From JBJMQS01 sp045802605 (GTDB taxonomy: Bacteria; Planctomycetota; Planctomycetia; Gemmatales; Gemmataceae): a stretch of DNA of 64,000 nucleotides. Positions 45,532-53,318 of this stretch are shown piece after piece. The notes beneath the pieces were generated by a model that saw only the letters and a program-made list of their open reading frames with translations, was not told the origin of the DNA and searched no databases. Both the position numbers and the translations under genes were made by a program. Within the stretch, counting starts at the first letter, position 1, and each line of letters begins with the position of its first letter. The DNA lies in the NCBI GenBank assembly GCA_045802605.1, contig JBJMQS010000053.1:124001-188000 (forward strand), written 5' to 3'.

Positions 45532-45678
45532 ACGCCGAGTGCTGCGTCTTTGCGCCGACTTCGCCAATCGCGCTGGCACCTTTTGCTGGATTGTCGGACA
45601 CCTCACTCGCTCTGACTTGACAGCCTGTACCGCTTGGTTCAGGCTGGATTCAGATCATTGATCGAGCGGAGTGGGCTC

Positions 45679-46341
45679 ATGCGCACATTTGTCTCAGTCG
45701 TTGCAATCGTTGCCTGCGTCATCCCGGCCCTGGCAGCCGATCCGCCCAAAGGCGTCGAGCCCGGACAGGTCTTGCCTGGCCCCTTCAACGCCTTTGTGGT
45801 ATTCGGCGGCCCCAAGCCGCCGCCGCCCCAGGGGGAACCCACGCAGACGACCGAACGGCTCAACTTTGGCGATCCATCCCGGGCCAATAAGTTTCATGAT
45901 CTAATCACGCGATTCAACCTCGACCCGACTGTTGCCCTGTTCATTCGCGAAGCGCCGCCCGCCGAGGATCAACCGCTTGTGAAGTTGATCAAGTCGCTCG
46001 ATGACACCGTCCAGAAGAACCGCAATTCGCGCTTGCATGCATTTGGCATTTTCCTGCGGCTAAATAATGAATTTCTCAAAGATGACACCCGCATCCCGCA
46101 GATGAATCAAATCAAGGAGTTCGGCACCAGGTTGGAACTCAAAGAGTTCCCTCTCGCGATCGATCAGGTCGAGAGTGACCGCACGAAGGCGTTCAAGATC
46201 GCGGCCGACGATCAAGTGACGATCCTCATCTACGAAAACCTGAAGGTGCGGGATCGATTTGTATTCACTAGCGAGAAGCCGCTCGATGAGGCCGCCGCGG
46301 CGAAGGTGTTGGAATCTGTCAAAGCGATGATCAAGAAGTAA
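45679..46341 (+). CDS. Secreted protein, unknown
   Basis: 220 residues from the ATG at 45679; signal peptide RTFVSVVAIVACVIPALAAD. After a Pro/Gly-rich segment (PKPPPPQGEP) the core (about 65-215) alternates helices and strands (ALFIREAPPAEDQPLVKLI, FGIFLRLNNEFL, VTILIYENLKV, RFVFTSEKPLDEAAA), giving the impression of a thioredoxin-like fold without a CxxC motif. No named family is assigned. The convergent BshC-like gene overlaps the end by 11 bp. Likely periplasmic. Confidence 0.6.
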   Translation: MRTFVSVVAIVACVIPALAADPPKGVEPGQVLPGPFNAFVVFGGPKPPPPQGEPTQTTERLNFGDPSRANKFHDLITRFNLDPTVALFIREAPPAEDQPLVKLIKSLDDTVQKNRNSRLHAFGIFLRLNNEFLKDDTRIPQMNQIKEFGTRLELKEFPLAIDQVESDRTKAFKIAADDQVTILIYENLKVRDRFVFTSEKPLDEAAAAKVLESVKAMIKK

Positions 46342-47920
46342 TCCGGCTCACGGCGTTTTCAAAAAACTCCCGCAGCGCCCGCTCCGAGTGCAGCACAAAC
46401 GAATATTCGCGCGAGCCGAGAATGGCATTGGCTCGCGCTCGCGCCGCCGCGTCGGCCTCCGCCTTGCGCGCTTCGGTCAACGGTTGCGTCACGAACGGCA
46501 AAAGGCGTTCCCGGTTTTCACGCAGCGCGTGATAACGCTCTCTCCGACCGCGGCGCGTCATCGGCACATTGGCGATCAGACGCTGCCGCTCCGCCACCAA
46601 CTCCGCGGCCCCATCTGTTGCAACCGCGTATCGCTGAGGTTTCCACTGTAGATCGCGCAACGGTGCCACCTTAGTGAGCGGCGGATCAATCGTGAGCGGC
46701 AACCGCAGCGTTCCGGTAACGACCATGTACGGCGGAGGGGCCGCGCCGAAAAACTGCCGAGAGATTTCATCGGTGAGTTGGTCGTAAATGCCTCCGCCGA
46801 TGCCGTGAATGAATAAGTCGGCGAGTGCCAGGCGAGCGAACAGCGTCAATGTGAGCGCACGAGGTCGAATCTTGATTCCGGATTTCTGCAAAACCATCCA
46901 CTCCTCGCCGAACCGCTTCGCGCTTAATGTGCCGACGGGATCGGAATCCATAAACAACTCGACGTGGTCTTTGCTAGGCTTGACGAAGAGCCGCATTCGC
47001 TGATTACTTCCCCGGCGCCAGATCCAGAATGGTGCTTCGTACCATTCACTATCACTTGCCAAATCGGGAACCGGATGATTGCGGCTTCGGACGCCGTGAG
47101 CTTTACGAAACGCGTGAACGGATCGGTTGTGAATTGCATGGAAACGAGGCAAGTCGAGCAATATCGCGGCCATGTACATTCCAAATGCCCAGCTGCAACA
47201 GGATCGCGAAACGGAAATCTCGGGATTTGAATGTCCCATTCTGACCTCAAATGCGCGTCGCGCTGTGGCAATTCGTTCGCCGATTAATGGAGAATTTACG
47301 CTCAATACTTCGCGCCAGAAATCCGTGGCAATTGGCTGCTCTGGCCAGTCCTTCGTCAGCTCTGAGACATGTTCGGCAAATTCACGAAAGGTTTGCTGCT
47401 CACGAACCGTTGCCTCTTCAAATGGTACCTCGGCTACGCCTTCATCAAACGGCACGGTCTGCGCTCGCACGCTTGCGCATGGTGAATGTGGACCAGGCCA
47501 CACAGGTACCTTAATCGAGCGATTCTTGAGCGTGTCGTTGTCAACGATCAAATTCAAGCTGAAGGCCGAGTGTCGCGCAGCCAATTCAGCCAGGACGAAA
47601 TTCTTGAGCCATACACCCGGATGAGCCAGACCTGGCTGATGGCCGGCCATGATCCAGGGGCCTGCTGAATTCGCGGACGGTATATCCTTGAACGATTCGC
47701 CGACAGCAGCGTGGCACTGACTTGAGATGAGTCGTGCACTCTTGCGCGCGAGGTCTCGCCACTCTTTGAACGACAAATCGAGAAACTGAAAGTAAGGAAG
47801 ATCGAAAGACTTGGCCCGGTCCAACAATTCCACGACATGCTCGGGCGATGGGTCAAACAGCACGCCCCCCTGCTCTGCCGGGGCATGCAAGCCGGGACTC
47901 ACGTGCACGACTCCAGGCAC
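46331..47920 (-). CDS. Distant BshC-like protein (possible cysteine-adding enzyme)
   Basis: 529 residues with a GTG start overlapping the upstream glycosyltransferase's end by 22 bp. The segment GHQPGLAHPGVWLKNFVLAE occupies the place of the BshC loop GQQxGLxxGP, LIVDNDTLKNRSIKVPVW recalls the BshC Asp-His-rich strand, and RPRALTLTLFARLAL, HGIGGGIYDQLTDE recall the BshC region RPxxLxRPLxQD and YIGGPGEIAYW. This is pattern resemblance by eye, not an alignment. BshC adds cysteine to GlcN-malate. Typical BshC is about 540 residues, matching. It may equally be an uncharacterised planctomycete family. A BshB1-like gene lies at 19175-19954. Confidence 0.4.
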   Translation of the reverse strand: MPGVVHVSPGLHAPAEQGGVLFDPSPEHVVELLDRAKSFDLPYFQFLDLSFKEWRDLARKSARLISSQCHAAVGESFKDIPSANSAGPWIMAGHQPGLAHPGVWLKNFVLAELAARHSAFSLNLIVDNDTLKNRSIKVPVWPGPHSPCASVRAQTVPFDEGVAEVPFEEATVREQQTFREFAEHVSELTKDWPEQPIATDFWREVLSVNSPLIGERIATARRAFEVRMGHSNPEISVSRSCCSWAFGMYMAAILLDLPRFHAIHNRSVHAFRKAHGVRSRNHPVPDLASDSEWYEAPFWIWRRGSNQRMRLFVKPSKDHVELFMDSDPVGTLSAKRFGEEWMVLQKSGIKIRPRALTLTLFARLALADLFIHGIGGGIYDQLTDEISRQFFGAAPPPYMVVTGTLRLPLTIDPPLTKVAPLRDLQWKPQRYAVATDGAAELVAERQRLIANVPMTRRGRRERYHALRENRERLLPFVTQPLTEARKAEADAAARARANAILGSREYSFVLHSERALREFFENAVSRITS

Positions 47921-48621
47921 GACCGGTCAAACGTAAAGGTGCGTTCGGTTTCGTCGAGCACGCGGCGGTAATAAGCCAGCCGTTCCTCGGCATCATTCAA
48001 CACGCCGCCGAACGCTCGCTTGGGATCCAGATAAACGCGCGGCACCCCGACTTCGCGAATGCGCAAGCGTAGCCGGGCGGCTTCCACCCACACTTGCAAT
48101 GGCATGCCCCAGCCGCGCTCCGTGATCTTGAAGCACTTGAGGGCGGAAGTCCGATAAGCCTTAAACCCACAAAATGCATCGGTAATTTGAAAGCCGTATC
48201 GTGCGTTCAATTCCGCCGTCACGAGCCGATTGATGCGGAGCCGCTCTTCCGGCACCGGCGTGTTCTGATGGAAGTCGCGCAGATACCGGCTGCCCGAAAC
48301 AATATCCGCTTCATCGAGCGCTTCCAATAACACCGGAATGCGCGAGGGCTCATGTTGGCCGTCGCAGTCCATCGTTACGAGGACGTCGTAGCCTTCCTTG
48401 AGGGCGAAGTCGAACGCGGACTTCACCGCGCACCCGTACCCTTGGTTGGTGGGGTGGGTGACGCGCAGGATATTCGGTTCGAGGTCAAGCAAGCTTGATG
48501 TGTCATCCGTTGAACCGTCATTGACGACCAGGATGTTCGGACTGAAACGCCGCACCTCGCGTAACACGCCGCGAACGTACTTGGCTTCATTGAAGACGGG
48601 AATTGCTGTCAACCAACGCAT
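47899..48621 (-). CDS. Glycosyltransferase family 2 (polyprenyl-phosphate mannose synthase-like)
   Basis: 240 residues from the ATG at 48621 (MRWLTAIPVFNEAKYVRGVL). GT2 features: the AIPVFNEAKY strand, DGSTDDTSSLLD (nucleotide binding), DVLVTMDCDGQHEPSRIP with the DxD-like DCD, and GSRYLRD near residue 120. No membrane tail is visible, so it would be a soluble dolichol/undecaprenyl-phosphate sugar transferase or similar. It precedes the BshC-like gene with a 22-bp overlap, which suggests translational coupling. Acceptor unknown. Confidence 0.85.
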   Translation of the reverse strand: MRWLTAIPVFNEAKYVRGVLREVRRFSPNILVVNDGSTDDTSSLLDLEPNILRVTHPTNQGYGCAVKSAFDFALKEGYDVLVTMDCDGQHEPSRIPVLLEALDEADIVSGSRYLRDFHQNTPVPEERLRINRLVTAELNARYGFQITDAFCGFKAYRTSALKCFKITERGWGMPLQVWVEAARLRLRIREVGVPRVYLDPKRAFGGVLNDAEERLAYYRRVLDETERTFTFDRSCLESCT

Positions 48622-48814
48622 AGGAGTCTCTTGGAGTATTACCATTTATAGCGGGCACGCCTCACGAACTCCAATCGCCTACGAGAATCCTACCTCTCCG
48701 AGGCAAATGGCTTACATAATGTGCGAAACGTAGCGAATTTCGGACCAGTGCCATTCGTGCCGGGTCTCGGCCAGTCTGCGTTCCACCTGCCGCCAACTGC
48801 CTACTATGGTAATC

Positions 48815-50713
48815 ATGCTCCTGCTCAGTTGCACCGATGTTTCTCGCGGATATTCGGCCGAACCGCTCTTCGAAGAGGTGGATTTCGAACTGTTCCATGG
48901 CGAGCGGGTCGGCCTGGTGGGTCCGAATGGCACCGGAAAGACCACCTTGCTCCGGGTGTTGGCTGGTTTGGACCCGCCCGATCGCGGCGACGTCCGCCTG
49001 CATGCGGGTGCCGAAATCGGTTTGCTCCAGCAACATCCGGACTTCTCCGAAGGTCGAACGCTCTTCGAAGAAGCCAAAAGTGCGTTCCAACACATGCTGG
49101 ATGTGCAGGATGAGCTAGTCCGCACCGCCGACCAACTCGCGGCCGCCAAAGATGAGATCGAAAGGAAATCGCTCTCCGCGCGCTACGACCGGCTCACCGA
49201 ATTGTTGAGCCACGAGAGTGCCTACACGCTCGATCACAAGGTCGAGCAAGTTCTACAAGGTCTCGGATTCACCACAGCCGATTACGATCGGCCCCTCAAC
49301 ACGTTTAGCGGTGGTCAGCAGCGGCGCGTGCTCTTGGGCAAGCTGCTTTTGTCCGCCCCGGACGTGATGCTGCTCGATGAGCCGTCCAACCACCTCGACA
49401 TCGATGCGACGCAGTGGCTGGAGAACTATCTGGTCCAGCAACCGCAAGCGATGATCATCGTCAGCCACGACCGCTATTTCCTCGAACGAGTTACCACCCG
49501 CACGTTCGAATTGCACCAACACACCATCCGCACCTACCCCGGCGGATTCAAGCAGTATCTCCGGTTGAGCCACGAACGCTACGAACAGGAAATGAAGGCG
49601 TGGGAGTCGCAGAAGGGTTACATCGAGAAGCAGGAAGAGTACATTCGCCGGGTGCACTATGGGCAACTGGCAAAGCAAGCGCAGTCCCGGCGCAAGGCTC
49701 TCGACAAAATCGAGCGCGTTGAGCGGCCTGTTCCCATCGAAGCGCCGCGGATGCACTTCGGCCCGGTCGTCCGCGCCGGCGACGTGGTGGTGTACGCGGA
49801 CCGCATCTCCAAGAGCTATGACAAGCCGTTGTTTCGCGATCTGAGCTTTGCCCTCGAGCGCGGCAAACGGCTCGGGATCATGGGCCCCAATGGCTGCGGC
49901 AAGACAACGTTGGTCAAGTGCGTCCTCGGCGAAGAGAAGCCCGACGCCGGTACTCTGCGGCGCGGCCATCTCGTGAAGTTCGGCTATCTCGATCAGCACC
50001 TGAAAATCCTGCCCGAGGAGCAGAACGTGTTGCGGGCCGTGTGGCCCGAGCCCGACCCCGCGATCACCGAACAAGTGATGCGCGATCTACTCGGTCGCTT
50101 CGGCTTGGCCGGCGAACAGGTCAATCAGAAAGTTGGCGAACTCTCCGGCGGCGAGCGGAGTCGAGCGGCACTGGCACGCCTAGTTGTCGCCGGCGTGAAT
50201 GTGCTCGTGCTCGATGAGCCGACGAACCACCTCGACATCTGGGCCTGCGATTCGCTCGAGGAATCGCTTTTGGAGTTCGAAGGCACTGTCATCGTTGTGA
50301 GCCACGATCGCTATTTTTTGAACCGCGTGGCCGATCAGTTGATTGTGTTTGAGGACGGCGAAGCGCAAGTCGTCTTCGGCAACTACGACACCTATCAGTC
50401 ATTGCGGGCTGAACAGAAGGCCGCGAAAGCGGAACGACATGCTCCGAAAGCCGCTGTCACACAGTCCGCCACCGTACAAAATAAACCGGCCAAGCGAAAA
50501 CGGCAGTTTCCCTACTGCAAAGTCGAGGACCTCGAAGCCGACGTGGCCCGGACCGAGCAACAACTGGCCGACTTAGAAGCGGCCCTCGTAACGCCGGAGG
50601 TTTACCGCGACGCCGTTCGGGTCAAAGAGACCACAAAGGCGATCGAAACGGCGAAGGCGGACTTGGCCCGGCTGGTCGCCCACTGGGAAGAAGCCGTCGA
50701 ACTCAATGGCTAA
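48815..50713 (+). CDS. ABC-F family ATPase (Uup/EttA-like)
   Basis: 632 residues from the ATG at 48815; an in-frame ATG at 48806 is an alternative, and no clear ribosome site distinguishes them. Two ATPase domains: the first with GPNGTGKTT, FSGGQQRR and LLLDEPSNHLD-like VMLLDEPSNHLDI; the second with GPNGCGKTT, LSGGERSR and VLVLDEPTNHLDI. H-loops SHDRYF occur in both halves. No transmembrane segment. Between them is the linker typical of ABC-F proteins (QSRRKALDKIERV), and the C-terminal coiled-coil (about 560-630) is typical of Uup. It should act on ribosomes or in quality control. First of a rightward run to 53135, though spacing suggests separate units. Confidence 0.92.
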   Translation: MLLLSCTDVSRGYSAEPLFEEVDFELFHGERVGLVGPNGTGKTTLLRVLAGLDPPDRGDVRLHAGAEIGLLQQHPDFSEGRTLFEEAKSAFQHMLDVQDELVRTADQLAAAKDEIERKSLSARYDRLTELLSHESAYTLDHKVEQVLQGLGFTTADYDRPLNTFSGGQQRRVLLGKLLLSAPDVMLLDEPSNHLDIDATQWLENYLVQQPQAMIIVSHDRYFLERVTTRTFELHQHTIRTYPGGFKQYLRLSHERYEQEMKAWESQKGYIEKQEEYIRRVHYGQLAKQAQSRRKALDKIERVERPVPIEAPRMHFGPVVRAGDVVVYADRISKSYDKPLFRDLSFALERGKRLGIMGPNGCGKTTLVKCVLGEEKPDAGTLRRGHLVKFGYLDQHLKILPEEQNVLRAVWPEPDPAITEQVMRDLLGRFGLAGEQVNQKVGELSGGERSRAALARLVVAGVNVLVLDEPTNHLDIWACDSLEESLLEFEGTVIVVSHDRYFLNRVADQLIVFEDGEAQVVFGNYDTYQSLRAEQKAAKAERHAPKAAVTQSATVQNKPAKRKRQFPYCKVEDLEADVARTEQQLADLEAALVTPEVYRDAVRVKETTKAIETAKADLARLVAHWEEAVELNG

Positions 50714-50821
50714 TAGTTCGCTCTTTAATGCTGCCGGGTTAGCCGCTAGGATGGAGGTGCGTGCGGTGGAAGCCGTACCGCCCCGTGTCCCGGGGGCTTT
50801 AGCTTTGGCCCGAGGTCGGCC

Positions 50822-51283
50822 ATGTTCCACATCAAGAAGATTCTTTACCCAACAGATTTCTCGTCGTACTCGAATCAGGCGTATTTTCATGCCGTCGCGT
50901 TGGCCGAGACGCACCACGCCAGCCTGACGATCCTCTACGTTTTCAACCCGGCTTGGGAAGACCACGACGACCGCGACTTGCCGACCGAGCAGGCCTATTG
51001 GCAGGGACAGTTGGAGCAAATCCGCCCGTCCAATGCCGAGATCCCGGTCGAGCACGTCTTGGTGCAAGGTGATCCGGGTGTGGAAATCCCAAAGTACGCC
51101 GCTGAGGCGAATATCGACATGGTGGTGATGGGCACGCATGGCCGGACGGGCCGGGAACGGATGCTCATGGGCAGCGTCGCCGAGAAGACGCTTCGCAATG
51201 CCCCATGCTCCGTCTTGGTGGTCAAGCTGCCCAAGGGCGTCCCATCGGAACCGGGCCGCGGCGAGCTCATCAACAGCCGTTGA
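50822..51283 (+). CDS. Universal stress protein (UspA family)
   Basis: 153 residues; GAGG lies upstream of the ATG. Starts HIKKILYPTDFSSYS, with the ATP-binding signature GTHGRTGRERMLMGSVAE near residue 103-120 (G-2x-G-9x-G-S type), and ends CSVLVVKLPKG. UspA proteins form dimers and respond to starvation or stress; this member with the G-loop likely binds ATP. The last 15 residues are a variable tail. Confidence 0.93.
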   Translation: MFHIKKILYPTDFSSYSNQAYFHAVALAETHHASLTILYVFNPAWEDHDDRDLPTEQAYWQGQLEQIRPSNAEIPVEHVLVQGDPGVEIPKYAAEANIDMVVMGTHGRTGRERMLMGSVAEKTLRNAPCSVLVVKLPKGVPSEPGRGELINSR

Positions 51284-51417
51284 GCCACTCGTTTCACCGA
51301 TAAATTGATTCGGCGCAAGATTGGTCCTATCCATCGCTTGTGACTGCGCCCACTGGCAGCAAGGCAAGCAATTCCTACACTATTCCGTTCAGTGAAACGA
51401 AATGAGGTCGTGCTGCC

Positions 51418-51729
51418 ATGTCGATTGATAAAAGCCTGCGTCGCAAGAACTCTTTGATGCGGGCCCGAAGCGTGCTCACCCGCGACGAGCGGATCAAGTC
51501 TTTGATGGACACCGATCGCTGGACAGACGGCCAAAACCCCTACGGTTTGCCGAAAGTTCGCGTGATCAAGCTCACGAAGAAGGCCGCTCCGAAGAAGGAA
51601 AAGGCCGCCGAAGGCGAAGCCGCCGCTGCTCCGGGCGGTGCCGCTCCGGCTGCGAAGGGTGGCGCCGCTGCCGCGAAGGCCCCCGCCGCCAAAGCCCCGG
51701 CCGCAAAGTCCGACGCCAAGAAGAAGTAA
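51418..51729 (+). CDS. PVC-type small basic protein with extended Ala/Lys tail
   Basis: 103 residues. The first 55 match the conserved small basic protein pattern KSLRRKNSLMRARSVLTRDE, with the downstream GLPKVRVIK. This family is described as a signature of the Planctomycetes-Verrucomicrobia-Chlamydiae group and is presumed to bind nucleic acid or ribosomes. Here the tail (about 55-103) is a low-complexity Ala/Lys/Pro extension with AAKAPA-type repeats, resembling histone-H1-like tails. Basic overall. The ATG at 51418 has GAGG about ten bases upstream. It precedes folK by 18 bp and the two may be co-transcribed. Confidence 0.82.
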   Translation: MSIDKSLRRKNSLMRARSVLTRDERIKSLMDTDRWTDGQNPYGLPKVRVIKLTKKAAPKKEKAAEGEAAAAPGGAAPAAKGGAAAAKAPAAKAPAAKSDAKKK

Positions 51730-51747
51730 CCCACACCGGCGCGGCCC

Positions 51748-52215
51748 ATGCCCGTCGCCTACATAGCATTGGGCTCCAACCTCGGCGATCGCGCCGCGAC
51801 GCTCCACGCGGCGCTGCGGTTGTTGGAGCACTCGCCCGGCATTCGCGTCACTCGCATTTCCACCTTCCACGAAACCGCGCCAGTCGGCGGTCCGCCCGGC
51901 CAGGGGCAATACCTCAACGCCGCCGCCGAATTGCAAACTGACTTCGATCCCCAAGCACTCTTGGCGAAGCTGTTGGAAATCGAACAACAACTTGGCCGGG
52001 TGCGTTCGGTCAAGGATGCCCCGCGAACGCTCGATTTAGATCTGCTGCTCTACAATGACCTCGTGCGGGAGGATGCCGACCTGATCGTGCCCCACCCACG
52101 CATGCACGAGCGCGGTTTTGTGCTGGCCCCGCTCGCGGAGATCGCAGCGGAGGTGGTTCACCCACAATTCGGCCTGACGATTCGGCAGATGCTGGAGCGA
52201 TTGCAGGCTTCATAG
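51748..52215 (+). CDS. folK: 2-amino-4-hydroxy-6-hydroxymethyldihydropteridine pyrophosphokinase
   Basis: 155 residues. The N-terminal AYIALGSNLGDRAATL and the family segments TFHETAPVGGPPGQGQYLN, RVRSVKDAPRTLDLDLLLY (Asp pair binding Mg-ATP) and VPHPRMHERGFVLAPLAEI are all present. It transfers pyrophosphate from ATP to the pterin in folate synthesis. Length is normal for HPPK. No other fol gene lies nearby. A large palindrome begins 21 bp after its stop. Confidence 0.95.
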   Translation: MPVAYIALGSNLGDRAATLHAALRLLEHSPGIRVTRISTFHETAPVGGPPGQGQYLNAAAELQTDFDPQALLAKLLEIEQQLGRVRSVKDAPRTLDLDLLLYNDLVREDADLIVPHPRMHERGFVLAPLAEIAAEVVHPQFGLTIRQMLERLQAS

Positions 52216-52235
52216 TGTCGTCCCGACTGCGTTTT

Positions 52236-52317
52236 GTGTCATCCCGAGGCTCGGCGAGGGATCTCTCTTGTGCCCGCAGAGACAAGAGAGATCCCTCGCA
52301 AAGCCTCGGGATGACAC
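52236..52317. repeat. 36-bp-arm imperfect palindrome between folK and the SDR gene
   Basis: Left arm 52236-52271 and right arm 52282-52317 (GTGTCATCCCGAGGCT... versus its complement) are complementary with two mismatches and a 10-nt loop. It sits between folK (ends 52215) and the SDR (starts 52392). It resembles a dispersed palindromic repeat; it would fold into a very long RNA hairpin. Confidence 0.85.
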
Positions 52318-52391
52318 GAGGAACGGCTCGGGATGCACCGCAGAGTGTCGGAAACACCTCCTGTCCTCAAAATCACCCTAAAATCAACCTA

Positions 52392-53135
52392 ATGCCAGAA
52401 CTCAACGGCCTCCGAACTCTTGTCACCGGCTCCACGCGGGGCATCGGCCAGGCGATCGCGCTAGCATTCGCCCAAGCCGGTGCGGACGTAATCGTTCACG
52501 GACGATCCAAGGCGGCCGAAGTAGTCGAGACCATCGCAAAACTGGGCCGCCGCTGTACAGGCTTGCAAGCGGACCTGCGCAACCTCGCGTCGTGCGATCG
52601 CCTCGTCGATGAAGCCTGGGAACAGTTCGGCGGCATCGACGTCTGGATCAACAACGCCGGCGCGGACATCCTGACCGGCGACGCCGCGAAGTGGGCGTTC
52701 GGCAAGAAGCTAGAGGTCCTTTACGAAGTCGATGTGCGGGCAACGATTCACCTCTCCCGCGCGGTCGGAGAACGCATGTTGTCCCCCGGCGGCAGCATCA
52801 TCAACATCGGCTGGGACCAGGCCGACACCGGCATGGACGGCGACACCGGCCAACTCTTCGCAGCCACCAAAGGCGCGGTCATGTCATTCTCAAAGAGCCT
52901 CGCGGTGACACTCGCACCCAAAGTGCGCGTGAACTGCATCGCACCCGGCTGGATCAAGACCGCGTGGGGAGAGACAGCCAGCGCAGTGTGGCAAGAACGA
53001 GTGAAACGCGAAACGCCACTTTCGCGGTGGGGCACCCCCGAAGATGTCGCCGCCGCCGCCGTCTGGCTAGCGTCCCCCGCCGCGAATTTCATCGCGGGCC
53101 AAGTGATCCGCGTGAATGGCGGCGTCGTTCGGTAG
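52392..53135 (+). CDS. Short-chain dehydrogenase/reductase with missing catalytic residues
   Basis: 247 residues from the ATG at 52392 (MPELNGLRTLVTGSTRGIG); the longer frame back to 52215 is only the palindromic repeat and is rejected. Cofactor motif TGSTRGIG and NNAG are present, so NAD(P) binding is likely. The catalytic Tyr of YxxxK is replaced by Phe (FAATKGAV), and the usual NIS Ser segment reads NIGWDQ, so both the general acid/base Tyr and Ser are missing while the Lys is kept. The protein may be inactive, or use a different mechanism. The C-terminal end VNGGVVR is standard for SDRs. Confidence 0.85.
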   Translation: MPELNGLRTLVTGSTRGIGQAIALAFAQAGADVIVHGRSKAAEVVETIAKLGRRCTGLQADLRNLASCDRLVDEAWEQFGGIDVWINNAGADILTGDAAKWAFGKKLEVLYEVDVRATIHLSRAVGERMLSPGGSIINIGWDQADTGMDGDTGQLFAATKGAVMSFSKSLAVTLAPKVRVNCIAPGWIKTAWGETASAVWQERVKRETPLSRWGTPEDVAAAAVWLASPAANFIAGQVIRVNGGVVR

Positions 53136-53176
53136 GACTTGTGGGACAGAGCGCCTCGTTGAGGACCGCTAGTCTT

Positions 53177-53302
53177 GTATTTCGTGGCCGGGTCTGAAGG
53201 TCGCCATTGGCGACCGAAGGCCCCGGTTGAACCCAGCAAGCGCTTGCCACTGCACCGGGCCTTTGCCCGGCTGCGCCGGACTCAGACCCGGCCACGAAAT
53301 AC
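53177..53302. repeat. Branched palindromic element with 21-bp closing stem
   Basis: Outer arms 53177-53197 and 53282-53302 are perfectly complementary over 21 bp. Inside are a 7-bp hairpin GGTCGCC/GGCGACC (53199-53215, 3-nt loop), a 12-nt palindrome (53236-53247) and a 6-bp hairpin CCGGGC/GCCCGG (53255-53270). It lies between the convergent SDR and M16 genes and could be a terminator, a structured RNA or a transposable-type repeat. Confidence 0.75.
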
Positions 53303-53318
53303 CGGAAACAGCAGAGTG

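Noticed and set aside
52215..52391. N-terminal extension of the SDR
   Set aside because: It is simply translated palindromic repeat; the real start is supported at 52392 by the TGSTRGIG position.
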